Positions 44,884 to 52,977 of a stretch of DNA of 64,000 nucleotides are shown piece after piece; position 1 is the first letter of the stretch, and every line of letters begins with the position of its first letter. The position numbers were made by a program, and so were the translations under genes. The notes beneath the pieces are model-generated. The model saw only the letters and a list, made by a program, of their open reading frames with translations, had not been told where the DNA came from and did no database searches. The stretch spans positions 308,765 through 372,764 of the forward strand of contig NZ_JBHTLM010000003.1 of assembly GCF_042678945.1 (NCBI RefSeq), in the 5' to 3' direction. This stretch comes from Fontibacillus puldeungensis. GTDB lineage: Bacteria > Bacillota > Bacilli > Paenibacillales > Paenibacillaceae.

Positions 44884-45669
44884 TTAATGCCCCCTTTTGG
44901 GACAAGTCGAACAATAATCATTCGGTTCATCTGACACCAAATAATAGTAACAGCAGGTTTTGCGCACACGAATTGGAGTATCGGACTCCGATGTTGTCGT
45001 TTTAGGGCTGTTAAATTGCTGAAGTGGGTTACGTGATTCACCAAAGAGGTGAGCGGGAGCATCATGAAGCAGATAATGGTAATCCTCCTCAAATTGTTTC
45101 CTTTGCTCAAAGCTGGCTCCCTCTACATATTTCTTCTCATACAGCCAGTACACATAAATGGCCGTATTTTCCCATAATACGGATTTGGAGATTTTAGCCG
45201 TCTTGGACAGTGCGTTCCATACCCTGGATAAATTCCCGGCAAACATCTGCTGGATGATCTGATCGCGCCATTCCTTACGCAGTCCTGCCTGCGGCATACT
45301 TATCCTGGTATTGAGCAGCCGAGCTTTAGGCAACCAGACCTCCCCCTGATAGCTTGATTCGATCCAGCCGTTCTCCAGTGTTACATTCAAACCTTTGTTG
45401 AAAAGCGACATGGCATATAGCCCAGACGCCACAACGAGATAAGCGTAACGCTTGGCAAACAGCGATACCGTTGCAGTCTCCGATGTGGTCTCAAAAATGT
45501 CACCTACCCTGCGCAAATAGTGCTGACATTTCTCCTGATTCAGCAAATCGGCAAAAGGAATACAAAATGCCGAATCCGCCGCCAAAGGGTTCAGGGACAG
45601 GCGGTATTCAGCAGTAAGAACCTCTAGCTCCTCGGGCTCAAGCCAGGTGTCCATAGCGTTGTTCATCAT
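44884..45669 (-). CDS. FhuF-like ferric-siderophore reductase
   Basis: The 261-aa cytoplasmic protein ends with RKTCCYYYLVSDEPNDYCST then CP. This is the CC-x12-CxxC iron-sulphur motif typical of FhuF, which reduces iron after uptake. The start is the ATG at 45669, preceded by AAGGGGGAG, and overlaps the end of the ATPase gene by 32 bases. It completes the uptake operon: binding protein, two permeases, ATPase and reductase. Confidence 0.82.
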   Translation of the reverse strand: MMNNAMDTWLEPEELEVLTAEYRLSLNPLAADSAFCIPFADLLNQEKCQHYLRRVGDIFETTSETATVSLFAKRYAYLVVASGLYAMSLFNKGLNVTLENGWIESSYQGEVWLPKARLLNTRISMPQAGLRKEWRDQIIQQMFAGNLSRVWNALSKTAKISKSVLWENTAIYVYWLYEKKYVEGASFEQRKQFEEDYHYLLHDAPAHLFGESRNPLQQFNSPKTTTSESDTPIRVRKTCCYYYLVSDEPNDYCSTCPKRGH

Positions 45670-46459
45670 GTATCTTTCTCCCCCTTCCGTAAGGAATGCA
45701 TAACGGTGTTCCAAAAAGCGGATCTACGGCAATTTCACAATCCATTTGAAAAACGGTCTGGACCATTTCGCGCGTAACGATATCCTCCGGTCTCCCCTGA
45801 GCATAAATGGACTTATTATGGACCGCAACAACATGATGGGCATAGCGACAAGCCAAATTCAGGTCATGCAAAACCATCACAATCGTACGATGTTCCTTCT
45901 CATTTAACTCGAACAGCAAGTCCAGAATATCGATTTGATGGCTCATATCCAGATAGGTTGTCGGCTCGTCAAGCAGCAACAATTCGGTGCCTTGAGCCAG
46001 CGTCATGGCAATCCAGGCCCGCTGCCGCTGCCCGCCCGAGAGCGCATCTACAGGTCTGTCCGCCAGCTCGGACAGCTGTGTAGACTGGAGCGCAAGCTGA
46101 ACCATGCGTTCATCCTCACGCGACCATTGTTTCAGCCAACTTTGGTGCGGATACCTCCCCTGTCTGACAAGTTGCCTTATGGTCAGGCCTTCAGGAGCTA
46201 CAGGACCCTGAGGTAAAATAGACATCCGCCGGGAAATTTCCTTAGTCGGAAGCTTGGCTATTTCATCTCCATCCAGCAGCACTGAACCCGTCCGAGGCTT
46301 CATTAATCGTGCTATTGTGCGCAGCAGTGTAGATTTACCGCATCCATTGCTGCCAATCAGCACTGTAATCTTCCCTTTTGGAATGGTCAAATTCAGATTG
46401 TCGATAATTGGGTTGTCTCCATAGGAGATGGTCAGGCCTTTGGCTTCCAGGATACTCAC
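45638..46459 (-). CDS. FecE/FhuC-type iron-siderophore ABC ATPase
   Basis: The 273-aa ATPase has Walker A GSNGCGKSTLL, signature LSGGQRQRAWIAM, Walker B LLLLDEPTTYLD and the H-loop VLHDLNLA, all in the FecE/FepC form (ILPQGP, HQIDILDL). The start is the GTG at 46459 with AGGAGG six bases upstream. The longer frame from 46474 would begin inside that site. It energises the two FecCD permeases. Confidence 0.9.
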   Translation of the reverse strand: MSILEAKGLTISYGDNPIIDNLNLTIPKGKITVLIGSNGCGKSTLLRTIARLMKPRTGSVLLDGDEIAKLPTKEISRRMSILPQGPVAPEGLTIRQLVRQGRYPHQSWLKQWSREDERMVQLALQSTQLSELADRPVDALSGGQRQRAWIAMTLAQGTELLLLDEPTTYLDMSHQIDILDLLFELNEKEHRTIVMVLHDLNLACRYAHHVVAVHNKSIYAQGRPEDIVTREMVQTVFQMDCEIAVDPLFGTPLCIPYGRGRKIHDEQRYGHLA

Positions 46460-46473
46460 AATTCTCCTCCTCA

Positions 46474-47517
46474 CTAAAACTGATTTCTATTTTTGAATAG
46501 CAAATATAGGAAAAATGGTGCGCCGACTCCCGCGGTAAACACCCCTGCAGGTACATCCTTCGGTAAAAATACGGTACGCCCGATCAAATCGGCACCGAAC
46601 ACAAGCAGAGCTCCCACGAGAGCCGACGTAAGAAGCAGACTGCCGAACATACGCCCTACCAGCTTCCTGGCGATATGCGGAGCGATTAACCCGGCAAAGC
46701 CGATAGTCCCTGCTACCGATACCGCAAATCCGGCGAGGAGCACACTGCATAGCAAGAGTCCAAGGCGATGGCGCTGTACGGGTACACCCAGTCCAGTGGC
46801 CAGATCATCCCCGAATTCCTGAGCATTCAAGCTGCGGGCTAACCAAAGGGTAAGTGGAACCACCACCAGAAGAACGGGAAGAATCGTATATACATCCCCC
46901 CAAGTAGCCCCATACACACTTCCTGTCAGCCAGATGTAAGCTTGCCCTGCTGTGTAAAACGGGCTAATAATCAGCATGAATGTAGTGCCAGCCCCGGTAA
47001 TTGCAGATATTCCAATCCCAATCAGCACGAGGCGGATCGGAGTCACTCCTGCTTTCCAGGCCAGCGCAAAGATGAACAGCGACGTTGCAATGGCACCCAG
47101 AACTGCGAAGAGTGGCAAAAGCTTGATGCTAATGGCTCCACCCAGCAGCGTAACAAAGCCAACCGCGGCCACAGCGGCACCGCCCGTAATCCCAATGACA
47201 TCCGGAGAGGCCAGCGGATTGCGGATCACCCCTTGTAGAATAGCTCCGGACATCCCCAGCGCGGCACCGACTAGCAGTGCCAACAGCACTCGCGGCAGCC
47301 TCAGCGTAAGAACAACAAAATCATTCTCCCCTGAATCCACCCCGAAAATAGTCTGAAGAACATTCAAAGGCGATATTAAATCACTCCCTACGCTGGTTCC
47401 TAGCACGCAGGCAAGCATGACCAGAAGCAGAAGTATCGCGATGACCAGCACCGACCTCTTCTCGATCTGGAGCGACACCGATTCCTTTTTATTTCGAAAA
47501 GTGATGAGCTCCTTCAT
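46474..47517 (-). CDS. FecCD-family iron-siderophore permease
   Basis: The 347-aa permease has about ten membrane helices and the BtuC/FecCD motifs RLPRVLLALLVGAALGMSGA, RNPLASPDVIGITGGAA, and GTIGFAGLIAPHIARKLVG, the last contacting the ATPase. It pairs with the permease encoded upstream, overlapped by four bases. Confidence 0.92.
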   Translation of the reverse strand: MKELITFRNKKESVSLQIEKRSVLVIAILLLLVMLACVLGTSVGSDLISPLNVLQTIFGVDSGENDFVVLTLRLPRVLLALLVGAALGMSGAILQGVIRNPLASPDVIGITGGAAVAAVGFVTLLGGAISIKLLPLFAVLGAIATSLFIFALAWKAGVTPIRLVLIGIGISAITGAGTTFMLIISPFYTAGQAYIWLTGSVYGATWGDVYTILPVLLVVVPLTLWLARSLNAQEFGDDLATGLGVPVQRHRLGLLLCSVLLAGFAVSVAGTIGFAGLIAPHIARKLVGRMFGSLLLTSALVGALLVFGADLIGRTVFLPKDVPAGVFTAGVGAPFFLYLLFKNRNQF

Positions 47518-48527
47518 ATCTTCGTTACCCCCTTTCGAGCAATGTAGACGAAAAAGGGTCCGCCAATGAGTGCCGTCATCACACCAAGCGGAATCTCCTC
47601 TGGCATGATGATTAAGCGTGCTGCGACATCGGCCGTGAGAAGAAGTACGGCTCCTCCAACCAGAGAGTAAGGGATGAGCCAGCGGTAGTCATTCCCGATG
47701 AATGCGCGCATGATATGCGGAACGACAAGGCCGACAAGGCCGATTGAACCAGCCACTGCTACAGCCCCTCCGGCAAGAAGCACAACCACTGCCCCCATGA
47801 GGGTTTTGACCAAGAGCACGTTCTGTCCCATGCCTTTGGCAATATCATCACCCGTCAGCAGTAAATTGATCGACCTGCCCATGAATAGGGCCACAAGAGC
47901 GGCCAAGGACATATATGGCAGAACAGGATACAGCATTTCCAGCGTCCGCCCGCTTACAGAGCCCGCCATCCAAAACAGCACATCCTGCAGTCCGGTCCCA
48001 TCCAGGACCAGAACCGCTTGAGTAAAGGAAGAGAATAAGGCGGTAATGGCCGTACCTGCCAGGACAATTTTGATCGGAGTCAGACCATCCCGCCCGATCG
48101 AGCCGAGAAAGTAAACCAGAACCGCCGCAATCGCAGCCCCGGCAAAACCAAACCACATCATCGTCTTTAGAGAGGTTACGGACAGACCAACAATCGCAAT
48201 AACAATAAAGAAAACCGCTCCGGCATTGATGCCGAACACGCTTGGAGACGCCAAGGGATTCCGTGTCAACGCTTGCATCAGCGCCCCGGCAACTGCCAGG
48301 CTGGCGCCGACAACCGTTGCAATAATCATACGCGGCAGCCGCTCCGTTTGAACTATAATTTGTGCGGCAGAACCTTCGTCATAATTCACGAATGCTTCTA
48401 CTGCAGTGGGGACGGAAATTGCGGTCCGTCCAAAAATCAGGCTTCCAGCACTTGCAGCGGCAAGTAGCAAGAATAATACAATGAGGCCGTAGACCTTGGA
48501 TTTTCCTTGTGTCAAAAGGGGAAACAT
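47514..48527 (-). CDS. FecCD-family iron-siderophore permease
   Basis: The 337-aa protein has the same fold as its neighbour: RLPRMIIATVVGASLAVAGA, RNPLASPSVFGINAGAV and GSIGLVGLVVPHIMRAFIG. The two make a heterodimeric channel. The gap to the binding-protein gene contains a hairpin that could lower permease expression relative to the binding protein. Confidence 0.92.
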   Translation of the reverse strand: MFPLLTQGKSKVYGLIVLFLLLAAASAGSLIFGRTAISVPTAVEAFVNYDEGSAAQIIVQTERLPRMIIATVVGASLAVAGALMQALTRNPLASPSVFGINAGAVFFIVIAIVGLSVTSLKTMMWFGFAGAAIAAVLVYFLGSIGRDGLTPIKIVLAGTAITALFSSFTQAVLVLDGTGLQDVLFWMAGSVSGRTLEMLYPVLPYMSLAALVALFMGRSINLLLTGDDIAKGMGQNVLLVKTLMGAVVVLLAGGAVAVAGSIGLVGLVVPHIMRAFIGNDYRWLIPYSLVGGAVLLLTADVAARLIIMPEEIPLGVMTALIGGPFFVYIARKGVTKI

Positions 48528-48555
48528 ATCCTCACTCTTTCATCCATTGAAATGC

Positions 48556-48585
48556 AAAGGACCTGCCTGATCGGGCAGGCCCCTT
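48556..48585 (-). terminator. Intra-operon hairpin between binding protein and permease genes
   Basis: AAAGGACCTGCC and GGCAGGCCCCTTT form a strong stem with small internal mismatches. The T-run after it is weak (TTTGCATTTC), so it may act as a partial terminator or RNA-stabilising stem. Confidence 0.6.
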
Positions 48586-48591
48586 TCCCAG

Positions 48592-49545
48592 TTATTTTTG
48601 CAAGTTAAAATATTTGTACAGATCATCAAGCATCAGATTGGCCGATTTGTAGCCACCCGCACTATTCCAAGCTACCTCATCCACCTGAACAACCCGATTA
48701 TTCTTGACGGCATCCAGGTTGGTCCAGAGCTTGCTGCTGGTCCATTCCTTATAGGTTTTGTCGATGGCTTCTCGGTCGGTACCAGAATTGAAGTTGAAGA
48801 TCAGGTCAGCATTCATATCCGGGATGCTCTCTTTGGAGGTAAGCTCGACTCCCCATTTATCCTCATCATGACCTGGAGGTCTTGTAAACCCAAGCTCTTT
48901 CAAAATGTTGCCGGCATAGCCCATATAGAAAATACGCACCTGATCAGCTCTAAAATTGGTGATGGTCACCTCAATCGGAAGTTGATTCCCCATTTTTTGC
49001 TTGAAATCAGCCACTCTGGCCTCCCAATCAGACAACAACTGGTTCGATTTGTCTTTAACGTTCATTGCCTCGCCCGCGAGCTTCAGCGTCTCCTTCCAGT
49101 CGTACAGCTTCTCCGTGACAACCGTTGGTGCAATCTTGGAGAGCTGGTCATAGATATCCTCATGTCTTGACTTGGTGGCAATAATGAGATCCGGCTTCAG
49201 CTTATGTATTTCCTCCAGATTCGGCTGTGTCTCCTCCCCGACCTGAGGAACGTCTTTAAGATCCGCTCTTAAATATTCATAGACAGGCTTTTGCACCCAC
49301 GATTCCACTATACCTGTCGGTTTCACGCCAAGTGAAACCACCACATCATTAGCACCTTGGTATAGAGTTACGATTCTCTTAGGCGTACCGGAAATCTTGG
49401 TTTCCCCCATGGCATGCTTAACGGTTCGGGTCTCTCCAGAGGCGTTTGCTTTATCTGAAGATCCGCCCGATGAACATCCTGCCAATACTGAAATAATCAA
49501 GATAAGGACCAAATAACTTCGTAACGATTTGTGAAACCTAGACAT
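48592..49545 (-). CDS. Iron-siderophore-binding lipoprotein (FecB/FhuD-like)
   Basis: The 317-aa protein has a lipoprotein signal with the lipobox VLAGC at residue 24 and the Peripla_BP_2 fold of FecB-type proteins (KRIVTLYQGANDVVVSLGVK, VGEETQPNLEEIHKLKPDLI, and the C-terminal AWNSAGGYKSANLMLDDLYK). Residues in the cleft are not enough to name the ligand. It is first in the uptake operon, behind a Fur box, and probably binds the citrate-based siderophore made next door. Confidence 0.92.
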   Translation of the reverse strand: MSRFHKSLRSYLVLILIISVLAGCSSGGSSDKANASGETRTVKHAMGETKISGTPKRIVTLYQGANDVVVSLGVKPTGIVESWVQKPVYEYLRADLKDVPQVGEETQPNLEEIHKLKPDLIIATKSRHEDIYDQLSKIAPTVVTEKLYDWKETLKLAGEAMNVKDKSNQLLSDWEARVADFKQKMGNQLPIEVTITNFRADQVRIFYMGYAGNILKELGFTRPPGHDEDKWGVELTSKESIPDMNADLIFNFNSGTDREAIDKTYKEWTSSKLWTNLDAVKNNRVVQVDEVAWNSAGGYKSANLMLDDLYKYFNLQK

Positions 49546-49572
49546 ATCTTTTCCTCCAATTGATTTTTAATT

Positions 49573-49591
49573 GATATTGAGACTCATTATC
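49573..49591. promoter_or_regulatory. Fur box of the uptake operon
   Basis: GATATTGAGACTCATTATC matches 16 of 19 positions of the Fur consensus and lies 28 bases upstream of the binding-protein start. Confidence 0.82.
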
Positions 49592-49677
49592 AATTAAATT
49601 TTAAAGGAGCGAGGAAAAATATTCAAGTACTTCCTTACAAATATTTTACTTGACAATATAGTTTGATTAAGACAGAA

Positions 49678-49713
49678 AAATTCCTCGACCAACCTGAGGT
49701 CAGCGAGGAATTT
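49678..49713. terminator. Hairpin terminator at the left end of the second cassette cluster
   Basis: AAATTCCTCG and CGAGGAATTT pair over ten bases, with an inner ACC/GGT stem. TTTTTCTG follows on the minus strand. It ends transcripts coming leftward from the gene at 49730. Confidence 0.8.
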
Positions 49714-49729
49714 GAATCAGTGAGTAAAA

Positions 49730-50260
49730 CTAACTTCCATTATTGCACAATATACACCCATGGCATGACAAGTAGATATCATGTTTCGCGCATTTTGGAT
49801 ACCCTATTGGGATGGTAGGACAATCATCATCTTCATCAATTTCAGACCATTCTAAATAACTGTTCATATCTATACTTTCCTTATCAAAGGCATTAATCAT
49901 TAGCCGAAACTGTTTTAAACATTCAATTAGCCAATCTTTGCGCGGTTCATAACTTAATCTTTCCCATCCCAAGCCATCAATTGCACTTGAAATAGTACGT
50001 AAAAGAAAATCTTTTTCCCGTTCAAAGAAAGCTATGGTCCAAGGTATTTCATCTATGTCAAAACCAACTGTTCCGATGCCTACTACGGACTGATCGCGTT
50101 GCCCTAACCAAATCATTATTTCTTTTTCTCGATTTGTCTCAGCTAATATCGATCCACTAATAACTAGCACCTCAATAAAAACCGAGGTTAATCCATTAGA
50201 CATATTAAGTGATTCGACTAAATGCTCTAGATTGCTAGGCATTGATATAGTGTTTCCCAT
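49730..50260 (-). CDS. Hypothetical protein with C-terminal Cys cluster
   Basis: The 176-aa soluble protein has no family I recognise. The last 30 residues contain CPTIPIGYPKCAKHD and CHGCILCNN, so five Cys and two His could bind zinc. The middle is rich in Trp and acidic residues. AAAGGA lies unusually far (17 bases) from the ATG at 50260, and the ATG at 50242 is an alternative. It is the leftmost gene of the second cassette cluster. Confidence 0.55.
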   Translation of the reverse strand: MGNTISMPSNLEHLVESLNMSNGLTSVFIEVLVISGSILAETNREKEIMIWLGQRDQSVVGIGTVGFDIDEIPWTIAFFEREKDFLLRTISSAIDGLGWERLSYEPRKDWLIECLKQFRLMINAFDKESIDMNSYLEWSEIDEDDDCPTIPIGYPKCAKHDIYLSCHGCILCNNGS

Positions 50261-50287
50261 TTTTTTATTTTTTTAATTCCTTTCATT

Positions 50288-50352
50288 GTAACGTTGTTGC
50301 ATTCACGAAACGCCCCGTCTTTAGATAGGCTCTTTATTCGTGAATACAATCT
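50288..50352 (-). repeat. attC-like palindromic element F (minimal form)
   Basis: The element is only 65 bp. The left arm is GTAACGTTGTTGCATTCACG then AA, and the right arm TTCGTGAATACAAT. Inner boxes pair at 10 of 11 positions around a 27-base loop with CGCCCCG and AGATAGGC. The right outer box has lost GTTAT. It lies 14 bases after the stop of the GNAT gene. Confidence 0.7.
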
Positions 50353-50365
50353 ATTCTTAGGTTCT

Positions 50366-50803
50366 CTAATAAAAATTTTTTACAAATCTTGATCCAGTTA
50401 TTTCAAATCCAAGTTCATTATAAAATTTGTGTGCCTCTTCTATTCTCTTATTGCCAGAAACTAACCATGTACCTTTACAATCTAGTTCCTTTGCCAAGTT
50501 ATCCGCGTAATTCATCAAGGTTTTTCCAATCCCTTTTCTTTTAGCTTCCTGATCCACAACTAATACAGAAATTTCCCCATATCTTGTAGTGTCTTCTATG
50601 TTCTCTCGAATTCTAAATCCTAATGTTCCTATTACTATACCCTCTTCCTCATAAACGAAAAGCTGATCAAATGGACTTCTCTCAACAAACCCTAAGCGAT
50701 CTTGCATTTGTTCTTCAGTAATATCTCTGTTGAGTAATTGAGTCATTAATCGACTTAAAGAGTAACAATCATTTTTTGTTGCTGCTCTAATTAAATATTT
50801 CAA
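50366..50803 (-). CDS. GNAT family N-acetyltransferase
   Basis: The 145-aa protein covers the complete GNAT fold: an N-terminal strand and helix (YLIRAATKNDCYSLSRLMTQ), central strands with GEISVLVVDQEAKRKGIGKT (the acetyl-CoA loop) and a last helix-strand EEAHKFYNELGFEITG. Substrate is unknown. It begins with TTG, with AGGAAGG six bases upstream. It is a typical cassette-size gene followed by element F. Confidence 0.85.
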   Translation of the reverse strand: MKYLIRAATKNDCYSLSRLMTQLLNRDITEEQMQDRLGFVERSPFDQLFVYEEEGIVIGTLGFRIRENIEDTTRYGEISVLVVDQEAKRKGIGKTLMNYADNLAKELDCKGTWLVSGNKRIEEAHKFYNELGFEITGSRFVKNFY

Positions 50804-51013
50804 AATAATCCTTCCTCTTTATGTATTTTTGATAGTTGTATTCTCAGCAATATCGGCTAATGTTCAATTTCCCGCCCTTTTCCTCCTACTAGGTCCGTAT
50901 TAGATCTTCACACCCTTCCCCCAATTTCATTGTTAGCCTCCATTAATTTGAGTTTAAGACATCACCAAAAATTTAGCGAGTTATAGATTCCGTATTTTTT
51001 CCCTCGGTTATTT

Positions 51014-51165
51014 CAGTTAACGTTCAAGTATTCACGAAACGCTCCAGCCTTAGATAGCTCTTATCTTAGGCTGGGGCGTTTGTTGCCTGAGTCTCTTCTA
51101 TGATTATACAATTTGACTGCCGACGAGAGTAAGTCTCGTTACGCGAATAAGACATTATATGATGT
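51014..51165 (-). repeat. attC-like palindromic element G
   Basis: The left arm is CAGTTAACGTTCAAGTATTC then ACGAA, and the right arm CGTTACGCGAATAAGACATT then ATATG. The long inner hairpin CGCTCCAGCCTTAGATA / TATCTTAGGCTGGGGCG is almost perfect. It lies 110 bases after the CPBP protease stop. The bases 50804-51013, between the GNAT start and the element, contain no gene. Confidence 0.65.
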
Positions 51166-51274
51166 TGGCGTCTTCACGAGTTACCTTACAAATACCAAGT
51201 AAATCCAGTAAGGATTACCTGCCATAGGCCTGTCATTCTTCGAATTTAAATATGCCTTTCGTTTCTCATCCAAA

Positions 51275-52057
51275 TTATTTCAAAATGATAGAACTTGACA
51301 CTTCCCCAGGCACCACATTTTCCGGTACATTCGTTCTCTTCCAAATACCAATTGCATAAATCAATAAAATAACTAGCTGAATCGCCAGAATAATCAATGC
51401 CGTTTGGTCAAGAGAGTCTGATGTTGTATTAGAAATATAATCATGAGCAGCATGCCAGATAATTACAATCCAAAGACTTTTCGTAATACTTACAATTTCC
51501 GCAAGAACAAATCCTACCAGTAAGGCGAACAGCATCTGTAACACAAGATACAGCACGTTCTTTCCGTTCAGTGCATTTATAAGATGCAATACCCCGAAAA
51601 TTATGGAGGAAAAGATAATTGCTCGCTTTCCGCCCTTTGCTGCTAAGAACTTAAGTGCAAGTCCCCTAAAATAAATTTCCTCATTTAATCCAATCGCAAT
51701 TGTAAAAAATGCCAATATAATGTACTGCACCGGTGTAATCTCAGGACTGAAACCATAAACAGCAATAGGAAGCACTTCTAATGCCAGCAGAGGAGCATAC
51801 CACCATACATTACTGGAACTCCTATTTTCACTAATTCGGAACCCATATTCTACAAGCGTAAGTTTTGACTTTGTCATAATAAAAACGCCAATAGCCACTG
51901 AAATCAAAAGGAAAACCGTCGCGACAATGTATATTGAATACGTATCCAAGCCCATTATCTGCGGAACAGCCATTCCTAATGCCGTCATAAAAGTGCAAAG
52001 CAGCCCTACAAGGATCGATGCAATATAAGGATGTTTCTGTACGAATGATTTTTTCAT
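51275..52057 (-). CDS. CPBP family intramembrane metalloprotease
   Basis: The 260-aa integral membrane protein has about seven helices and the conserved CPBP (Abi, CAAX protease-like) motifs: NEEIYFRG with the catalytic Glu pair and Arg, then FGVLHLINAL and IWHAAHDY with the metal-binding His residues. Bacterial members are linked to bacteriocin immunity and processing. It is coupled to the TetR gene upstream by a four-base overlap, so the two form a two-gene cassette. Confidence 0.85.
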   Translation of the reverse strand: MKKSFVQKHPYIASILVGLLCTFMTALGMAVPQIMGLDTYSIYIVATVFLLISVAIGVFIMTKSKLTLVEYGFRISENRSSSNVWWYAPLLALEVLPIAVYGFSPEITPVQYIILAFFTIAIGLNEEIYFRGLALKFLAAKGGKRAIIFSSIIFGVLHLINALNGKNVLYLVLQMLFALLVGFVLAEIVSITKSLWIVIIWHAAHDYISNTTSDSLDQTALIILAIQLVILLIYAIGIWKRTNVPENVVPGEVSSSIILK

Positions 52058-52638
52058 TGGTTTTGCCCCTCCTCTTTTTTTAGCTTCATCATTAATCCCA
52101 TAAATGAATTGTTTAGCAATCGCCTGATTTCTTCATCACTAAATCGGCAGTTATTAGTAGCAAACATGGACGCAATACCATGGGTTGTAAGCCATATCCC
52201 TGCATATAGTTCTTTGGCACTTTGGGAACTTAACCCCGTCCTTTGAGATAGCATTCCAATCACCTCATCATCTCCCTCCGTAGAACCTACGATATCCATC
52301 ATGCTTTGCTCCCGAAATGCATCCGACATAAATAATAACTTGAACAGATTCTTCTCGTTCTTCGCAAAATCAATATAGGTAAGCCCCATACCAAGAAATC
52401 CGTCCTCTTTATGGTCTTCAGAGCTTAGCATGCACTGATTATATATATGCTCAGCCATTTGATAGACCGCAGATTTAAGTCCCTCCATCGACTCAAACGT
52501 CCTAAATATCGGATGCACCGAACATCCAATTTCCTTTGCCAAATCACGAGCGTTTAGACTTTCAATTCCCTTCTCCTGAACAATTCGAATCGCTACATTT
52601 AGGATTTCGTCTTTTGTTATCTTTATTTTGGGTGGCAC
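52054..52638 (-). CDS. TetR family transcriptional regulator
   Basis: The 194-aa protein starts MPPKIKITKDEILNVAIRIV and has the TetR helix-turn-helix (GIESLNARDLAKEIGCSVHP), then a helical ligand domain of about 140 residues of the WHG type. The start is the GTG at 52638, with AAGG eight bases upstream. It probably represses its own two-gene unit with the CPBP protease through the dyad at 52673. Confidence 0.85.
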   Translation of the reverse strand: MPPKIKITKDEILNVAIRIVQEKGIESLNARDLAKEIGCSVHPIFRTFESMEGLKSAVYQMAEHIYNQCMLSSEDHKEDGFLGMGLTYIDFAKNEKNLFKLLFMSDAFREQSMMDIVGSTEGDDEVIGMLSQRTGLSSQSAKELYAGIWLTTHGIASMFATNNCRFSDEEIRRLLNNSFMGLMMKLKKEEGQNQ

Positions 52639-52672
52639 ACAAAACACCTTCTTATAAGTATCTAACGTTACC

Positions 52673-52684
52673 TAACATTTGTTA
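52673..52684. promoter_or_regulatory. Possible TetR-family operator
   Basis: TAACATTTGTTA is a perfect inverted repeat 35 bases upstream of the tetR-type start, with another TAACGTTA palindrome beside it. Confidence 0.4.
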
Positions 52685-52812
52685 CCTATTATATTCTACA
52701 AATTAATAAAGTCAACAAAAAAATATTCTTGCATGAGTCATGCTGAAGTAAAGGTATTAATTATATGTCCACTCCGAGCTCCTACTTTCATAGTTATTTG
52801 AGCCTTCGTTGG

Positions 52813-52957
52813 TTTCAGCTATTGTATTCACGAAACGCCCCAGCCTAAGATAATAGCTCTTATCTTAGGCTGGGGCGTTTGCTGTCTATCTTCTTCTATG
52901 ATTATGCATCTGACAACCCAGGGGCGAAGCCTCTCTGCGTGAATACGGTGTTATATG
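52813..52957 (-). repeat. attC-like palindromic element H
   Basis: The left arm is TTTCAGCTATTGTATTCACG then AA and has lost the AACGTT part, while the right arm CTGCGTGAATACGGTGTTAT is complete. Inner boxes GTATTCACG / CGTGAATAC are perfect. The central hairpin CGCCCCAGCCTAAGATA / TATCTTAGGCTGGGGCG is perfect over 17 bp. It begins 20 bases after the stop of the next gene. Confidence 0.7.
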
Positions 52958-52977
52958 GTGCACTTAGACCTACTGAA

